Assembly (NCBI RefSeq): GCF_015831345.1
Contig: NZ_JADWYS010000001.1
Location: 1,250,118 to 1,314,117, forward strand
Origin: Caenimonas aquaedulcis
GTDB taxonomy: Bacteria > Pseudomonadota > Gammaproteobacteria > Burkholderiales > Burkholderiaceae_C
Length of the DNA: 64,000 nt
Reading direction: 5' to 3'
Shown here: positions 49,301-60,603 of the stretch, in pieces
How the letters are laid out: every line of letters begins with the position of its first letter
Position numbering within the stretch: the first letter of the stretch is position 1
The notes under the pieces: generated by a model
Databases searched by the model: none
Seen by the model: only the letters and a program-made list of their open reading frames with translations
What the model was told of the DNA's origin: nothing
Position numbers and translations under genes: made by a program

Positions 49301-49346
49301 TTTCCAACTGGAAACTTTATGGAAATATCGGAACGCATAACGTTCC
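49301..49346. promoter_or_regulatory. Two inverted repeats in the divergent lyase/LysR promoter region
   Basis: Site 1: TTTCCA (49301-49306), AC, TGGAAA (49309-49314). Site 2: GGAACG (49330-49335), CATAA, CGTTCC (49341-49346). Both are perfect dyads in the 75 bp between the divergent starts. LysR-type regulators usually bind two adjacent dyads of T-N11-A type; site 2 fits that size. Likely LysR recognition and activation sites. Confidence 0.55.
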
Positions 49347-49359
49347 AATCCGGAATATC

Positions 49360-50262
49360 TTGCGCGACCTCGACCTCACCACCCTGCGGCTCTTCGTGAG
49401 CGTCTGCGAAACGGGCAACATCGCCCGCGCCGGCGAACGCGCCAACATCGTCGGCTCCGCGATCAGCAAGCGGCTCGCGCAACTCGAGGACACGGTCGGC
49501 ACGCCGCTGCTCGCGCGCAAGCGCCACGGGGTGCAGCCCACCGCCGCGGGCCAGACGCTGCTGGAGCACGCCCGCGCCATGCTCGACGGCGCCGCGCGCA
49601 TCGAGCACGACATGCTCGGCTATGCCGCCGGCCTGCGCGGGCAGGTGCGCATCCTCGCCTCCGTGTCCGCCATGGCCGAATCGCTCGCGGACGACGTCGC
49701 GTCCTTCCTGCAACTCCCCGCGCACGGGAAGATCCAGGTGGACATGGAGGAACGCGTCAGCCCGGAGATCGTGCGGGGCGTGCGCGACGGCACGGCGTCG
49801 CTCGGCGTGTGCTGGGACGCGGCCGAGATCGGCGAGCTGCAATCGCGCCCCTACCGCAGCGACCACCTGTGCATGGTGCTGCCGGCGGGCCACCCGCTCG
49901 GCAGGCGCAAGACCTTGCGGTTCGAGGAAACGCTGGACTGGGAGCACGTGAGCCTGCCCGTCAACAGCGCGGTGCAGGTCATGCTGCAGCGCGAGGCCGC
50001 GCGGCTCTGCCGCAGCCTCATCCACCGCGTGATCGTCACCAACTTCGAGGCCGCGCTGCGCGTGGTGCGCGCGGGCCTGGCCGTGAGCCTCGTGCCGCGC
50101 GAAGTGGCCGAGGTCTACGCCGCGTCCTACGGCCTGCGTATCGTGCCGCTGGCCGAGCCCTGGGCGCAGCGGCGCTTCATCATCTGCTTTCGCGACGCGA
50201 AAGCGCTCTCGCCATCGGCGCAACTGCTCGTCGACCACCTCGCCTCGCGGCAGCACGCATGA
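49360..50262 (+). CDS. LysR-type transcriptional regulator
   Basis: 300 aa from TTG 49360, giving the standard N-terminus LRDLDLTTLRLFVSVCETGN; no ATG is in frame nearby. Winged helix-turn-helix (ARAGERANIVGSAISKRLAQLEDTVG), then a periplasmic-binding-protein-like effector domain. Divergent from the lyase/CoA transferase/Bug genes and overlapping the aconitase-family gene (ATGA), so it probably controls both. The effector is likely the acid substrate. Confidence 0.92.
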   Translation: MRDLDLTTLRLFVSVCETGNIARAGERANIVGSAISKRLAQLEDTVGTPLLARKRHGVQPTAAGQTLLEHARAMLDGAARIEHDMLGYAAGLRGQVRILASVSAMAESLADDVASFLQLPAHGKIQVDMEERVSPEIVRGVRDGTASLGVCWDAAEIGELQSRPYRSDHLCMVLPAGHPLGRRKTLRFEETLDWEHVSLPVNSAVQVMLQREAARLCRSLIHRVIVTNFEAALRVVRAGLAVSLVPREVAEVYAASYGLRIVPLAEPWAQRRFIICFRDAKALSPSAQLLVDHLASRQHA

Positions 50263-52250
50263 CCGAATCCACACCCACGCTCTCGCTCGGCCCCGCGCCG
50301 CGCCTCCTGTTCCTCTGCGAAGACCCGGCGCTCGTGCAGGCGCAGTTGCAGGGCACGCAGCTCGCCCCCGCATCCGCCGGACGCCTGCGCGACGACATCT
50401 CCACCGACGAGATCACGCCCGTGAAGATCATGTCGCACTACGACAGGCAGCTCGCCCGCTTCGTGTACACCGGCTTCGAGGCGGGCGCGCAGTGGCCGAT
50501 CGGCATCGGCGCTGTTCATGCGCAGGGCTTCCAGGTCACCGTCGGGGGGCGCCGCTACGGCAAGGGGTCGTCGCGCGAACACAGCCCGGCGGCGGAGCGC
50601 CATGCCGGCATCCGGCTCGTGATCGCGGAAAGCTTCGAGCGGATCTACCGCCAGAACGCGGACAACATCGGCCTCCTCACCTCCACCGACATGGGCCTGG
50701 TCGCGCGCATCCAGGCGGGCGAGGACATCGCCATCGAGGAACTGCTCGCGGGGCGCGACGAACTCGCGCAGTCCATCGTGCGCAGCGGCGGCCTCCTGCG
50801 CTTCGGGCAACGCTTCCTGGCCGGCGGCACTTCCACGCGGCCGGACACGGCACCAGCCGTCGGGCCGCGAACGCTCGCCGAAAAGATCATCGCGCGCCAC
50901 CTGCTGCGCACGCCCGTGACGCCGCCTTCCCCCGCGCCGGGCGAAGGCGCCTTCGTGCGCGCGGACCATCGGTTCATCCACGAGTACTACACCGGCATGG
51001 CCTCCGTGATGCTGGACGAGGCGCTGGGCTCGTCGTATGCGCTGCACGACCCGGCCTCCATCATCGTGTTCGAAGACCACACGTCCTATGTCGGGGAGAG
51101 CCCCGCGCACCAGGGCGAAATGGTCGTGAACATGCAGGCGATGTGCCGAGCGCAGCGCGACTTCATCGCGCGGCACGGCCTGCGCCATCACCGCACGCTC
51201 ACCGAGGCCGAGGCCGCCCTGGACGACGGCAGCAACGTCGCCGGCATTTCGCACGCGATGATGGCGGAGCACTACGCGCTGCCGGGGCAGGTGGTCGTCG
51301 GGACGGATTCGCACACGCCGCACAGCGGCGCGCTGGGCTGCCTCGCGTTCGGTGTGGGCACCACCGACATGGCGAACGCCTTCGTCACGGGTGCCGTGCG
51401 GCTCACCCTGCCGCAGTCGCTTCGCATCGAGCTCGAGGGCGTGCTGCCGCGCGGCGTCACCGCCAAGGACGTGGTGCTGCACCTGCTGGCGCTGCCGGAC
51501 ATCCGCGCGGGCGCAGGCGTCGGCAAGGTGTTCGAGTTCGCGGGCCCGGCGATCCGCGCGATGACGACCGACGAGCGCGCGACGCTCACCAACATGACGG
51601 CGGAACTCGGCGGGTTCACCGGCATCGTCGAGCCGGACGAGGAGACCGTGCGCTTCATCAGGGAGCGGCGCGGCGTGGATGTCGTCCTCGAAGCATGGAT
51701 GCACAGCGATGCGGGCGCGGCCTACGCGCAAACCATCGCGCTCGATTGCAGCGCGCTCACGCCCATGGTCGCGCGGCCCGGCGACCCCGGCAACGGCGTG
51801 CCTCTGGGCGAAGTGGCCCCGCGCGAACGCATCCAGATCGCCTACGGCGGCTCGTGCACCGCCGGCAAGCGCGAGGACTTCGACCACTACCACGAGGTGC
51901 TCTCCTGGGCCGCAGCGCGCGGCCTGCGCGTGCCGGACGAGGTGACGCTCTACCTGCAGTTCGGCACGACCGCCGTGCGCGACTACTGCATCGCCAAGGG
52001 CTACATGGCCGCCTTCGAACAGGTGGGCGCGCGCATGCTGCAGCCGTCGTGCGGCGCGTGCGCGAATTGCGGACCGGGGTCGTCGACGTCCCCGCAGCAA
52101 GTGACGATCAGCGCCATCAACCGCAATTTCCCCGGGCGCTCCGGGCCGGGCCAGGTGTGGCTAGGCAGCCCGCCCACTGTCGCCGCGAGCGCGATCGCCG
52201 GGCAGATCGTCTCCTTCGAGGAATTGAAGCAGCGCTATCCGCGCGGATGA
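50259..52250 (+). CDS. Aconitase-superfamily hydratase, swivel domain first
   Basis: 663 aa in one chain. The N-terminal part (about 1-210) is the LeuD-like swivel domain (GRLRDDISTDEITP, YGKGSSREHSPAAERHAGIRLVIAESFERIY). The C-terminal part (about 215-663) is the LeuC-like catalytic domain (VVVGTDSHTPHSGALGCLAFGVG). Likely 4Fe-4S ligands are Cys533 (GGSCTAG), Cys598 and Cys601 (CGAC). The order is swivel then catalytic, as in AcnB but without its HEAT domain, and the reverse of AcnA. Coupled to the LysR gene. Probably isomerises or hydrates a methyl-branched or C5-C6 acid. Confidence 0.85.
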   Translation: MTESTPTLSLGPAPRLLFLCEDPALVQAQLQGTQLAPASAGRLRDDISTDEITPVKIMSHYDRQLARFVYTGFEAGAQWPIGIGAVHAQGFQVTVGGRRYGKGSSREHSPAAERHAGIRLVIAESFERIYRQNADNIGLLTSTDMGLVARIQAGEDIAIEELLAGRDELAQSIVRSGGLLRFGQRFLAGGTSTRPDTAPAVGPRTLAEKIIARHLLRTPVTPPSPAPGEGAFVRADHRFIHEYYTGMASVMLDEALGSSYALHDPASIIVFEDHTSYVGESPAHQGEMVVNMQAMCRAQRDFIARHGLRHHRTLTEAEAALDDGSNVAGISHAMMAEHYALPGQVVVGTDSHTPHSGALGCLAFGVGTTDMANAFVTGAVRLTLPQSLRIELEGVLPRGVTAKDVVLHLLALPDIRAGAGVGKVFEFAGPAIRAMTTDERATLTNMTAELGGFTGIVEPDEETVRFIRERRGVDVVLEAWMHSDAGAAYAQTIALDCSALTPMVARPGDPGNGVPLGEVAPRERIQIAYGGSCTAGKREDFDHYHEVLSWAAARGLRVPDEVTLYLQFGTTAVRDYCIAKGYMAAFEQVGARMLQPSCGACANCGPGSSTSPQQVTISAINRNFPGRSGPGQVWLGSPPTVAASAIAGQIVSFEELKQRYPRG

Positions 52251-53125
52251 TGCTGCGCGTGCAGCTGCTTCAGCCGCTCCCGCGCGACGTGCGTGTAGAT
52301 CGTCGTGGTGGAGATGTCCGCGTGCCCGAGCAGCATCTGCACCGCGCGCAGGTCGGCACCGTGATTGAGCAGGTGCGTGGCGAATGCGTGCCGCAGCGTG
52401 TGCGGTGACAGCGGCGACGTGATGCCCGCCGTGGCCGCGGCCTTCTTCACGATCACCCAGAACATGACGCGCGTCATGCCCTGCCCGCGCGCCGTCACGA
52501 AGAGATCGTCGCTCTGCTGGCCGCCCAGGATCACGGGCCGGGCTTCCGCCAAGTAACGCGTGATCCAGTCGCGCGCGACCTGGCCGAAGGGAACGAGCCG
52601 CTCCTTGCTGCCCTTGCCCAGCACGCGCAGCACGCCTTCGTTCATGCCGACGTTGAAGGTTTTCAGCCCGACAAGCTCGCTCACGCGCAGCCCGCTCGCA
52701 TACATGAGCTCCAGCATCGTGCGGTCGCGCAAGCCGAGGGGCGTGTCCACGTCCGGCGCATCCAGCAGCGATTCCACCTGCGCCTCGGTCAGGGTCTTGG
52801 GAACGCGCAGGGCCTGCTTCGCCGATTCGAGGCGGAGCGTCGGGTCGGCGGTGATGAGGCGCTCGCGCAGCGCCCAGCGGAAATAGCGCTTGAGCACCGT
52901 GAGGCGGCGGTTCGCGGTGGTGGCCTTGCTCGCGCCGTGGCGCGCCGCGAAATATCCGTTCAGGTCGGACTCCGCCGAACTGTCGATGCCGCGCCCCTTG
53001 GCGCCGAGCCATTCCGAATAGAGCGTGAGATCGCGCCGGTACGCCGCGAGCGTGTTGCGCGACAGCCCGTCTTCCAGCCAGAGGGCGTCGATGAAGGCGT
53101 CGATGTGGGGTGAAGCGTCGGGCAT
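52235..53125 (-). CDS. xerD: Site-specific tyrosine recombinase XerD
   Basis: 296 aa. N-terminal core-binding domain (HIDAFIDALWLEDGLSRNTLAAYRRDL). Catalytic residues: Arg in LYASGLRVSELVGL, Lys in GKGSKERLVPF, and the HxLRH...H...Y set in LSPHTLRHAFATHLL, MLLGHADIST and YTHVARERL. Resolves chromosome dimers with XerC at dif. Its 3' end overlaps the convergent aconitase-family gene by 16 bp. Host-like composition, so the housekeeping enzyme rather than a phage integrase. Confidence 0.93.
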   Translation of the reverse strand: MPDASPHIDAFIDALWLEDGLSRNTLAAYRRDLTLYSEWLGAKGRGIDSSAESDLNGYFAARHGASKATTANRRLTVLKRYFRWALRERLITADPTLRLESAKQALRVPKTLTEAQVESLLDAPDVDTPLGLRDRTMLELMYASGLRVSELVGLKTFNVGMNEGVLRVLGKGSKERLVPFGQVARDWITRYLAEARPVILGGQQSDDLFVTARGQGMTRVMFWVIVKKAAATAGITSPLSPHTLRHAFATHLLNHGADLRAVQMLLGHADISTTTIYTHVARERLKQLHAQHHPRG

Positions 53126-53144
53126 CGGCGATGGGTCTCGCCGC

Positions 53145-53720
53145 TCATTGTGCCTTTCGCCGGTGCGCCTTCAGGAAGGGGGCGGTGTCGCACTTGAGGA
53201 TCTCGCGCATGTACGCGAGCGCCGCCTGCTTCTTGTCCTCGCCCTCGGCCGCGGTGCAGTCCTCGGGCACGTGCATCTTCATCTGGCGCAGGAAGCCGTC
53301 GGCCGCGGTGAGCTGCACGCAGATGTCCGTGGCCAGGCCCGCGATCACCAGCGACCGCGCGCCCATTTTCTGCAGCAGGATGTCCAGCGGGGAGCCGTAG
53401 AACGCCGAGTGCATGGGCTTGAGCACGGTGAGATCGCCCCGCTTCGGCCTGAGCAGGCGGATGATGGCCGCGCTCGGCCCGCCGCCCTTCGCGAGCGTGG
53501 TCACCATCGAGTTGAAGTCCGACGTCCAGCTGCCGAAGTTGTCGTTGGCGTAGATCACCGCCTCGCCGGCTGCGCGCATGTGGCGGGCGAGCCGCGCGGC
53601 CGCCTTCGCTGCTTCCACGGCGGGCGCCGCCAGCAGTTCCGAGCCGGGAAAGTCGAGCGGGTTGATGAAATCCACCAGCAGCAGCACGCGCCGGCTCTTC
53701 GGCAGGGCCTTGTCATCCAC
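53145..53720 (-). CDS. Isochorismatase-family cysteine hydrolase
   Basis: 191 aa from GTG 53720 with AAGGAA upstream. Catalytic triad Asp17 (LLLVDFIN), Lys101 (VLKPMHSAF) and Cys134 (ATDICVQLTA). Typical substrates are amides or pyrazinamide/nicotinamide-like compounds. Its 5' end overlaps the membrane-protein gene by 8 bp. 19 bp before xerD. Confidence 0.9.
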   Translation of the reverse strand: MDDKALPKSRRVLLLVDFINPLDFPGSELLAAPAVEAAKAAARLARHMRAAGEAVIYANDNFGSWTSDFNSMVTTLAKGGGPSAAIIRLLRPKRGDLTVLKPMHSAFYGSPLDILLQKMGARSLVIAGLATDICVQLTAADGFLRQMKMHVPEDCTAAEGEDKKQAALAYMREILKCDTAPFLKAHRRKAQ

Positions 53721-54249
53721 GTCGGTTTCCTTTCGAACGCGCACGCAGGCAGGACACCATTTCCTGGGCGTACGGCAAGCCATTGATCAGCGCGGCCGTG
53801 ACGGCCGCGCCCCAGAGGTAGGCGGCGGGCCAGGGCTGCCGCTTCGCGTGCAGGGACCAGTCGGGCGGCTGGTCCCAGGCGGAAACGGCGAGCAGCGCGA
53901 GCGACGCCAGCGGCAGCAACTCGAGGAAGCTGTGCACCATCTGCTCGAACGGGCCCACCGGCCGCAAGGGCACGGTGTAGCGCAGATCCGCATAGACGGT
54001 GAGCTCATGCACGACGAACACGAGCGCGACGATGCCCAGCACGGCCGTGGTGATCTCGCACAGCGCCACCACGAGCATGCCCACGCCGATCTCCGTGAAC
54101 ATGAGCAGGTGCAGCGCGCTTTCCTTCCAGCCGCTGGTGCGCGCGATGTCCGTGCGGCGGTGGCAGGTCCAGTCGGCGAAGCCCGCGGCGACCCAGAGCG
54201 GAAACGCGACATACATGAGCAGGGACAGCGCGGGGTCGTGCATCGCCAT
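53713..54249 (-). CDS. Hypothetical membrane protein
   Basis: 178 aa with about five membrane segments (LLMYVAFPLWVAAGFADW, LLMFTEIGVGMLVVALCEI, TAVLGIVALVFVVHELTVYA, LLPLASLALLAVSAW, AAYLWGAAVTAALINGLPYA). His and Cys residues near membrane faces (DWTCHRRTD, FVVHELTVYADLRY) might bind a ligand. Not recognised. Start at ATG 54249 (or 54243); longer frames reach into the katE promoter. Confidence 0.65.
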   Translation of the reverse strand: MAMHDPALSLLMYVAFPLWVAAGFADWTCHRRTDIARTSGWKESALHLLMFTEIGVGMLVVALCEITTAVLGIVALVFVVHELTVYADLRYTVPLRPVGPFEQMVHSFLELLPLASLALLAVSAWDQPPDWSLHAKRQPWPAAYLWGAAVTAALINGLPYAQEMVSCLRARSKGNRRG

Positions 54250-54387
54250 ATTGGAAACGACGTCGCAAGCGCGGCAGGTAGGACGGGCTCCAGAACCGGG
54301 CGTCGGACCCTGCGCCCCGTACGGCTGAGCGACCCGGACGGTGGCGCCCCGCTGTCTTGAATAGCGCCCACGCACGACAAGGTTCAG

Positions 54388-54437
54388 TCCTACGGAGCGA
54401 CGGCCCGGGATTGCGTAGGTTGTGGGACTCTACCTAC
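54388..54437. promoter_or_regulatory. CCTAC half-sites upstream of katE
   Basis: TCCTAC (54388-54393), GTAGGT (54415-54420) and ACCTAC (54432-54437). The last two form an inverted repeat with an 11 bp spacer ending about 10 bp before the katE ATG. The CCTAC/GTAGG core recurs at 31885-31916 and 60492-60497. Suggests a shared regulator; the identity is unknown. Confidence 0.4.
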
Positions 54438-54447
54438 ACGGATCCCC

Positions 54448-56874
<2,427 letters not shown>

Positions 56875-56894
56875 ACCCCCGAAAGACAACCGCT

Positions 56895-57389
56895 ATGGAC
56901 CACACCATGACCCCCACGAACCCACCCACCGACCAGGACGCCTGCGAACTGCTCGATGCCGACCACATCGCCGTGAAGCACCTCTTCGTGGAATACGCGC
57001 GCCTGGCGATGCTGCAGGCCGATGCCGCCGAGCGCACGGCCCTCGCGATGAAGATCTGCGAGGAGCTCACCGTGCATGCGGCCATCGAGGAGGAAATCTT
57101 CTACCCCGCCCTGGAGGACGCGCTGCCCGAAACCTCGGACCTGATGGAGGAAGCGCGCGAGGAGCACCAGGAAGCCAAGGACATGATCGCGCAAATCCAG
57201 GCGATGGGCGAGGCCGGTCCCGAGATGGATGACCTCGTCGCCGAGCTGAACCGCGCCATCGAGCACCACGTGAAGGAAGAGCGCGACGAGATCTTTCCCA
57301 AGGCCAAGGGCGCGGGACTGGATCTTGCCGACCTGGCGCAGCAGATGCGCGAGCGGCAGCAGGCCCTGCAGACCGCGGACGCCGCATGA
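56895..57389 (+). CDS. Hemerythrin-domain protein
   Basis: 164 aa. The diiron ligand pattern is visible: LLDADHIAVKHLF (His), HAAIEEEIFYPAL (HxxxE), EEHQEAKDMI (His) and HHVKEERDEIFPKA (HxxxE). Soluble; by family it binds oxygen, nitric oxide or acts in oxidative stress protection. Between katE and an S9 peptidase in the same direction, 11 bp from the latter. Confidence 0.92.
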   Translation: MDHTMTPTNPPTDQDACELLDADHIAVKHLFVEYARLAMLQADAAERTALAMKICEELTVHAAIEEEIFYPALEDALPETSDLMEEAREEHQEAKDMIAQIQAMGEAGPEMDDLVAELNRAIEHHVKEERDEIFPKAKGAGLDLADLAQQMRERQQALQTADAA

Positions 57390-57400
57390 CCTGAGCGCCG

Positions 57401-59356
57401 ATGAAGAAGTTTTCACCCGACGATCTCTTTCTTCACCGGAAGGTGATGGCGCTCGATGCGGCGCACGGGCGCGGCGCGCTGGCGGCGGTGCGATCGGTCG
57501 ATCGGGCCGGCAACGCCTACACGTCGCGCATCTGGCGCCTGGACATCGAAGGCGGCTCGCCGCGCCAGCTGACGTTCGGCCCGGGCAAGGACACGAGCCC
57601 GAGGTGGTCGCCGGACGGAAAGCGCTGGGCGTTCATGGCGGACCGCGGCGGCAGCGCGCAGCTGTACCTGATGGGCGACGGGGGCGAGGCGCGGCAGCTC
57701 GGGCAGTTCGAACTCGGGGTGAGCGACTTCGGCTGGAGCGCGGACGGCAGCGCCCTGCTCGTCATCGCCGCGCGCCGCGTCGACCCGGATCTGCGCGGCA
57801 AGCGCGGCAAGGCGCCGGAGGCGCGCGCCGAAGAGGCCGCGGAAGTCGCGTGGCGGCTTCCCTACAAGACCGACGGCGTGGGCTACCTGCTCGCGCGCGA
57901 GATGCATTTGTACCGGGTGCCCCTGGACGGGTCGCCGCAGGTGCAACTCACCGACGGGCCCTTCGACGTGCACGGCTTCGATGCGTCGCCCGGCGGGACC
58001 ATCGCGTACTCGCGCTCGCGCGAGGGCCGCTTCGCGCACCGCACCGATTTGTGGATGTGCGATGCGGACGGAGGCAACGCCCGCCAGCTCACGCGCGACT
58101 TCGCCACCGTGCTGCAGCCGCATGTGTCCCCCGATGGCCGCTGGATCGCATTCGGCGGCGCGATCAAGGAGGGCGACGGCGAGACGCGGCTGTGGCTGCT
58201 CGAGCCCGCCACGGGCAGGACGCAGGCATTCGGGCCGAAGGAGATGGAACTGGCGCACCCCGATGCGCTGCGCTGGAGCGCGGACAGCCGCTCGGTGATC
58301 GCCGCACGGGCGCACCGCGGGCGGCACGAGGCCGTCCGCATCCGCATCGACGACGAGGAGGCGCATGTGATCGCCGGCGGTGACCGCCAGTTCGGCGCCT
58401 TCGCCGTGGACGGGGAACGCGTGTTCTTCTCCATCGACACCCCGGTCTCGGGCAGCGAGGTGGTGGCGGTGGACGCATCGTCGGGACAAGAGACCGCGGT
58501 CTCGGACTTCAACCCCTGGTTCCGCGAGCGCACACCCCTGGAGTTGCATTCGAAGTCCTTCCGGGTGCCCGACGGCAAGGGGGGAACGGAATCGATCCAG
58601 GGCTGGCTGCTGCATGCCCAGGGCGCCAAGGGCCCGATGCCCCTGCTCGACGATGCGCACGGAGGGCCCGCGGCCTACGCCCTGCTCGACTACGACACCA
58701 ACATCTTCTGGCAGGTGCTGTGCTCGAACGGATGGGCGGTCCTGCTGCTCAACACCGTCGGCTCGAGCAGCTTCGGCTCCGAGTTCTGCAGCAGGCTGTC
58801 GGGCCACTGGGGCGAGATGGACCTGCCCCAGCACCTCGCCGCGCTGCGCCAGCTCAGGGCCGAGGGTATCTGCGACGAACGCATCGCCCTCTCGGGCAAG
58901 TCGTACGGTGGCTACTTCGCCGCCTGGGCGATCGGGCACTGCGAGGAATTCGACAGCGCCGTCGTGATGGCCCCGGTTGGCAATATCGAGACGCACTACG
59001 GCACGTCCGACGGTGGCTACTATGCGGATCCGCTCTACATCGGCACGGCGCCGCAATTCGACAGGAAGAAGGCGCGCGCCCTCTCGCCGCTGCAGTCGAT
59101 CGAGGCCGCACGCACCCCCACCCTCTTCATGCAGGGCAAGGAGGACGAACGCTGCCCGAAATGCCAGTCCGAAGAATTGTTCGTGAGCTTCATGCGGGCG
59201 AGCGACACGCAGGCCGAACTGGTGCTGTACCCCGGCGAGGACCACCACTTCCTCGGCGAGGGCCGCCCCAACTGCCGCGCGGATGCGGCGCGGCGGATCG
59301 TGGAGTGGGTGACCGGACACGAGCCGGCCCGCGGGCCCCGCATCGGCAAGGACTGA
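57401..59356 (+). CDS. S9 family prolyl oligopeptidase-like serine peptidase
   Basis: 651 aa, no signal peptide. N-terminal beta-propeller (PD40-like repeats such as TFGPGKDTSPRWSPDGKRWAF). C-terminal alpha/beta hydrolase with Ser501 in LSGKSYGGYFAAW, Asp in FMQGKEDERCP and His in YPGEDHHFLGEG. DPP/acylaminoacyl peptidase type, cytoplasmic. One base before the histidine kinase start, so co-transcribed with it. Confidence 0.93.
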   Translation: MKKFSPDDLFLHRKVMALDAAHGRGALAAVRSVDRAGNAYTSRIWRLDIEGGSPRQLTFGPGKDTSPRWSPDGKRWAFMADRGGSAQLYLMGDGGEARQLGQFELGVSDFGWSADGSALLVIAARRVDPDLRGKRGKAPEARAEEAAEVAWRLPYKTDGVGYLLAREMHLYRVPLDGSPQVQLTDGPFDVHGFDASPGGTIAYSRSREGRFAHRTDLWMCDADGGNARQLTRDFATVLQPHVSPDGRWIAFGGAIKEGDGETRLWLLEPATGRTQAFGPKEMELAHPDALRWSADSRSVIAARAHRGRHEAVRIRIDDEEAHVIAGGDRQFGAFAVDGERVFFSIDTPVSGSEVVAVDASSGQETAVSDFNPWFRERTPLELHSKSFRVPDGKGGTESIQGWLLHAQGAKGPMPLLDDAHGGPAAYALLDYDTNIFWQVLCSNGWAVLLLNTVGSSSFGSEFCSRLSGHWGEMDLPQHLAALRQLRAEGICDERIALSGKSYGGYFAAWAIGHCEEFDSAVVMAPVGNIETHYGTSDGGYYADPLYIGTAPQFDRKKARALSPLQSIEAARTPTLFMQGKEDERCPKCQSEELFVSFMRASDTQAELVLYPGEDHHFLGEGRPNCRADAARRIVEWVTGHEPARGPRIGKD

Positions 59357-59357
59357 C

Positions 59358-60479
59358 GTGGCAACGGACGAACCGCGGGATTCCCGCTTCCTCCTGGGGC
59401 TTGCGCTCGAAGCGGTCCAGGACCACGCGGTCCTGCTGCTGGATCCGCAAGGCGTCATCCTCGACTGGCTGTGCGGGGCCGAGAAGATCTTCGGCTACGG
59501 CGCGCCGGAAGTCCGGGGCAGGCACTTCTCGCTGCTCTTCGTGGCGGAGGACATTGCGCGGGGCCTGCCGGAACTCGAACTGGCCGTCGCGCGCCGCGAC
59601 AGCACGTCAGAGGACGATCGCTGGCACGCCCGCAAGGACGGCGCCCACGTCTGGGTCTCGGGCACCGTGAACGCCCTGCAGGACGCGGCGGGCCTGCACG
59701 GGTTCATCAAGATCATGCGCGACAGGACGGACCTGCGCATGCAATCGGAAGCAGGCGCCAACCAGCTCGTGCTCGTGCAGGACACGCTGGAGCGGACACG
59801 CACGTTCACGCATACGCTGGGCCATGAGCTGCTGACACCGCTCACGCCCATGCGCATCGCCTCCCATATCGCGCGGCAGGCGACGGCCGAGCCGAAGGTG
59901 GTGGAAGCCTCGCGCATCATCGAAAGCCAGATCAAGGTGATGGAGCGGATCGCCAACGACCTCGCCGACGTGACACGGCTGGAGCATCGCAAGCTCGAGA
60001 TGCGCGTGTCGCAGTTCGACGTGCGGGAGCTGCTCGAGCGCGAGGCCGGGGCCCATGCGGAGGCATTCCGGGCCAAGGGCCTGCAGCTCGACACCATCCT
60101 GCCCGACGAGCCCCTGCTGCTCGCCGCCGATGCCGTCCGCGTGCAGCAGGCGCTGGCCAACCTGCTGTCCAACGCGCTCAAGTACACGCCCGCCGGGGGC
60201 AGGGTCTGGCTGAAGGCCACGCAGGAAGCGCAGGAGACCGTCATCCGCGTGGAGGACACGGGCATCGGGATCGCGGCGGATGTGCTGCCGCGGATCTTCG
60301 AGCTGTTCACCCAGGAGCCGGGGGCGAGGGACTTCGCGCCCGGCGGCTTGGGCATCGGCCTGGCGGTGGTGAGCCAGATCGCCGCGCTGCACGGCGGCGT
60401 GGCGCAGGCGAGGAGCGCGGGCACGGGCAAGGGCGCGGAGTTCACGTTGCGCCTTCCGAGCAACGGGCTGCCGCCCTGA
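59358..60479 (+). CDS. Soluble PAS-domain sensor histidine kinase
   Basis: 373 aa from GTG 59358. No membrane segment. PAS domain (about 12-125: LDPQGVILDWLCGAEKIFGY, then KDGAHVWVSGTVNAL). HisKA with phospho-acceptor His156 (HTLGHELLTPLTPM). HATPase with NLLSNALKYTPAGG, EDTGIGIAADVLPRIFELF and GGLGIGLAVVSQI. Predicted partner is the LuxR-type regulator 124 bp downstream. A cytoplasmic or redox signal is likely given the katE/hemerythrin neighbours. Confidence 0.92.
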   Translation: MATDEPRDSRFLLGLALEAVQDHAVLLLDPQGVILDWLCGAEKIFGYGAPEVRGRHFSLLFVAEDIARGLPELELAVARRDSTSEDDRWHARKDGAHVWVSGTVNALQDAAGLHGFIKIMRDRTDLRMQSEAGANQLVLVQDTLERTRTFTHTLGHELLTPLTPMRIASHIARQATAEPKVVEASRIIESQIKVMERIANDLADVTRLEHRKLEMRVSQFDVRELLEREAGAHAEAFRAKGLQLDTILPDEPLLLAADAVRVQQALANLLSNALKYTPAGGRVWLKATQEAQETVIRVEDTGIGIAADVLPRIFELFTQEPGARDFAPGGLGIGLAVVSQIAALHGGVAQARSAGTGKGAEFTLRLPSNGLPP

Positions 60480-60491
60480 ATACCTTAAGCG

Positions 60492-60497
60492 TCCTAC
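60492..60497. promoter_or_regulatory. TCCTAC half-site upstream of the LuxR-type response regulator
   Basis: GTCCTACAGACAG spans 60491-60503 in the 124 bp between the kinase stop and the regulator start. The TCCTACAG octamer equals one arm of the palindrome at 31897-31906. Only one half-site is clear here, so support is weak. Confidence 0.3.
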
Positions 60498-60603
60498 AGA
60501 CAGTGGCCGGGAACCTGCTCTACGATGGCGCCCGAAAATCGGGCTCCGGGTCGCAGGCCCATGCGCCGGACCGGCCGCCCGTCGAGCAAGGGAAGTAAAA
60601 AGA

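Noticed and set aside
52235..53125. XerD considered as an integrase of a mobile element
   Set aside because: Sequence fits housekeeping XerD, composition is host-like, and no attachment-site repeats or cargo genes flank it.
53145..53783. Longer start for the cysteine hydrolase at 53783
   Set aside because: The extra residues overlap the membrane-protein gene more deeply and lack a ribosome-binding site; GTG 53720 has AAGGAA upstream.
60484..60489. CTTAAG considered as another QseB/PmrA box
   Set aside because: No second hexamer at 5 bp spacing on either side.
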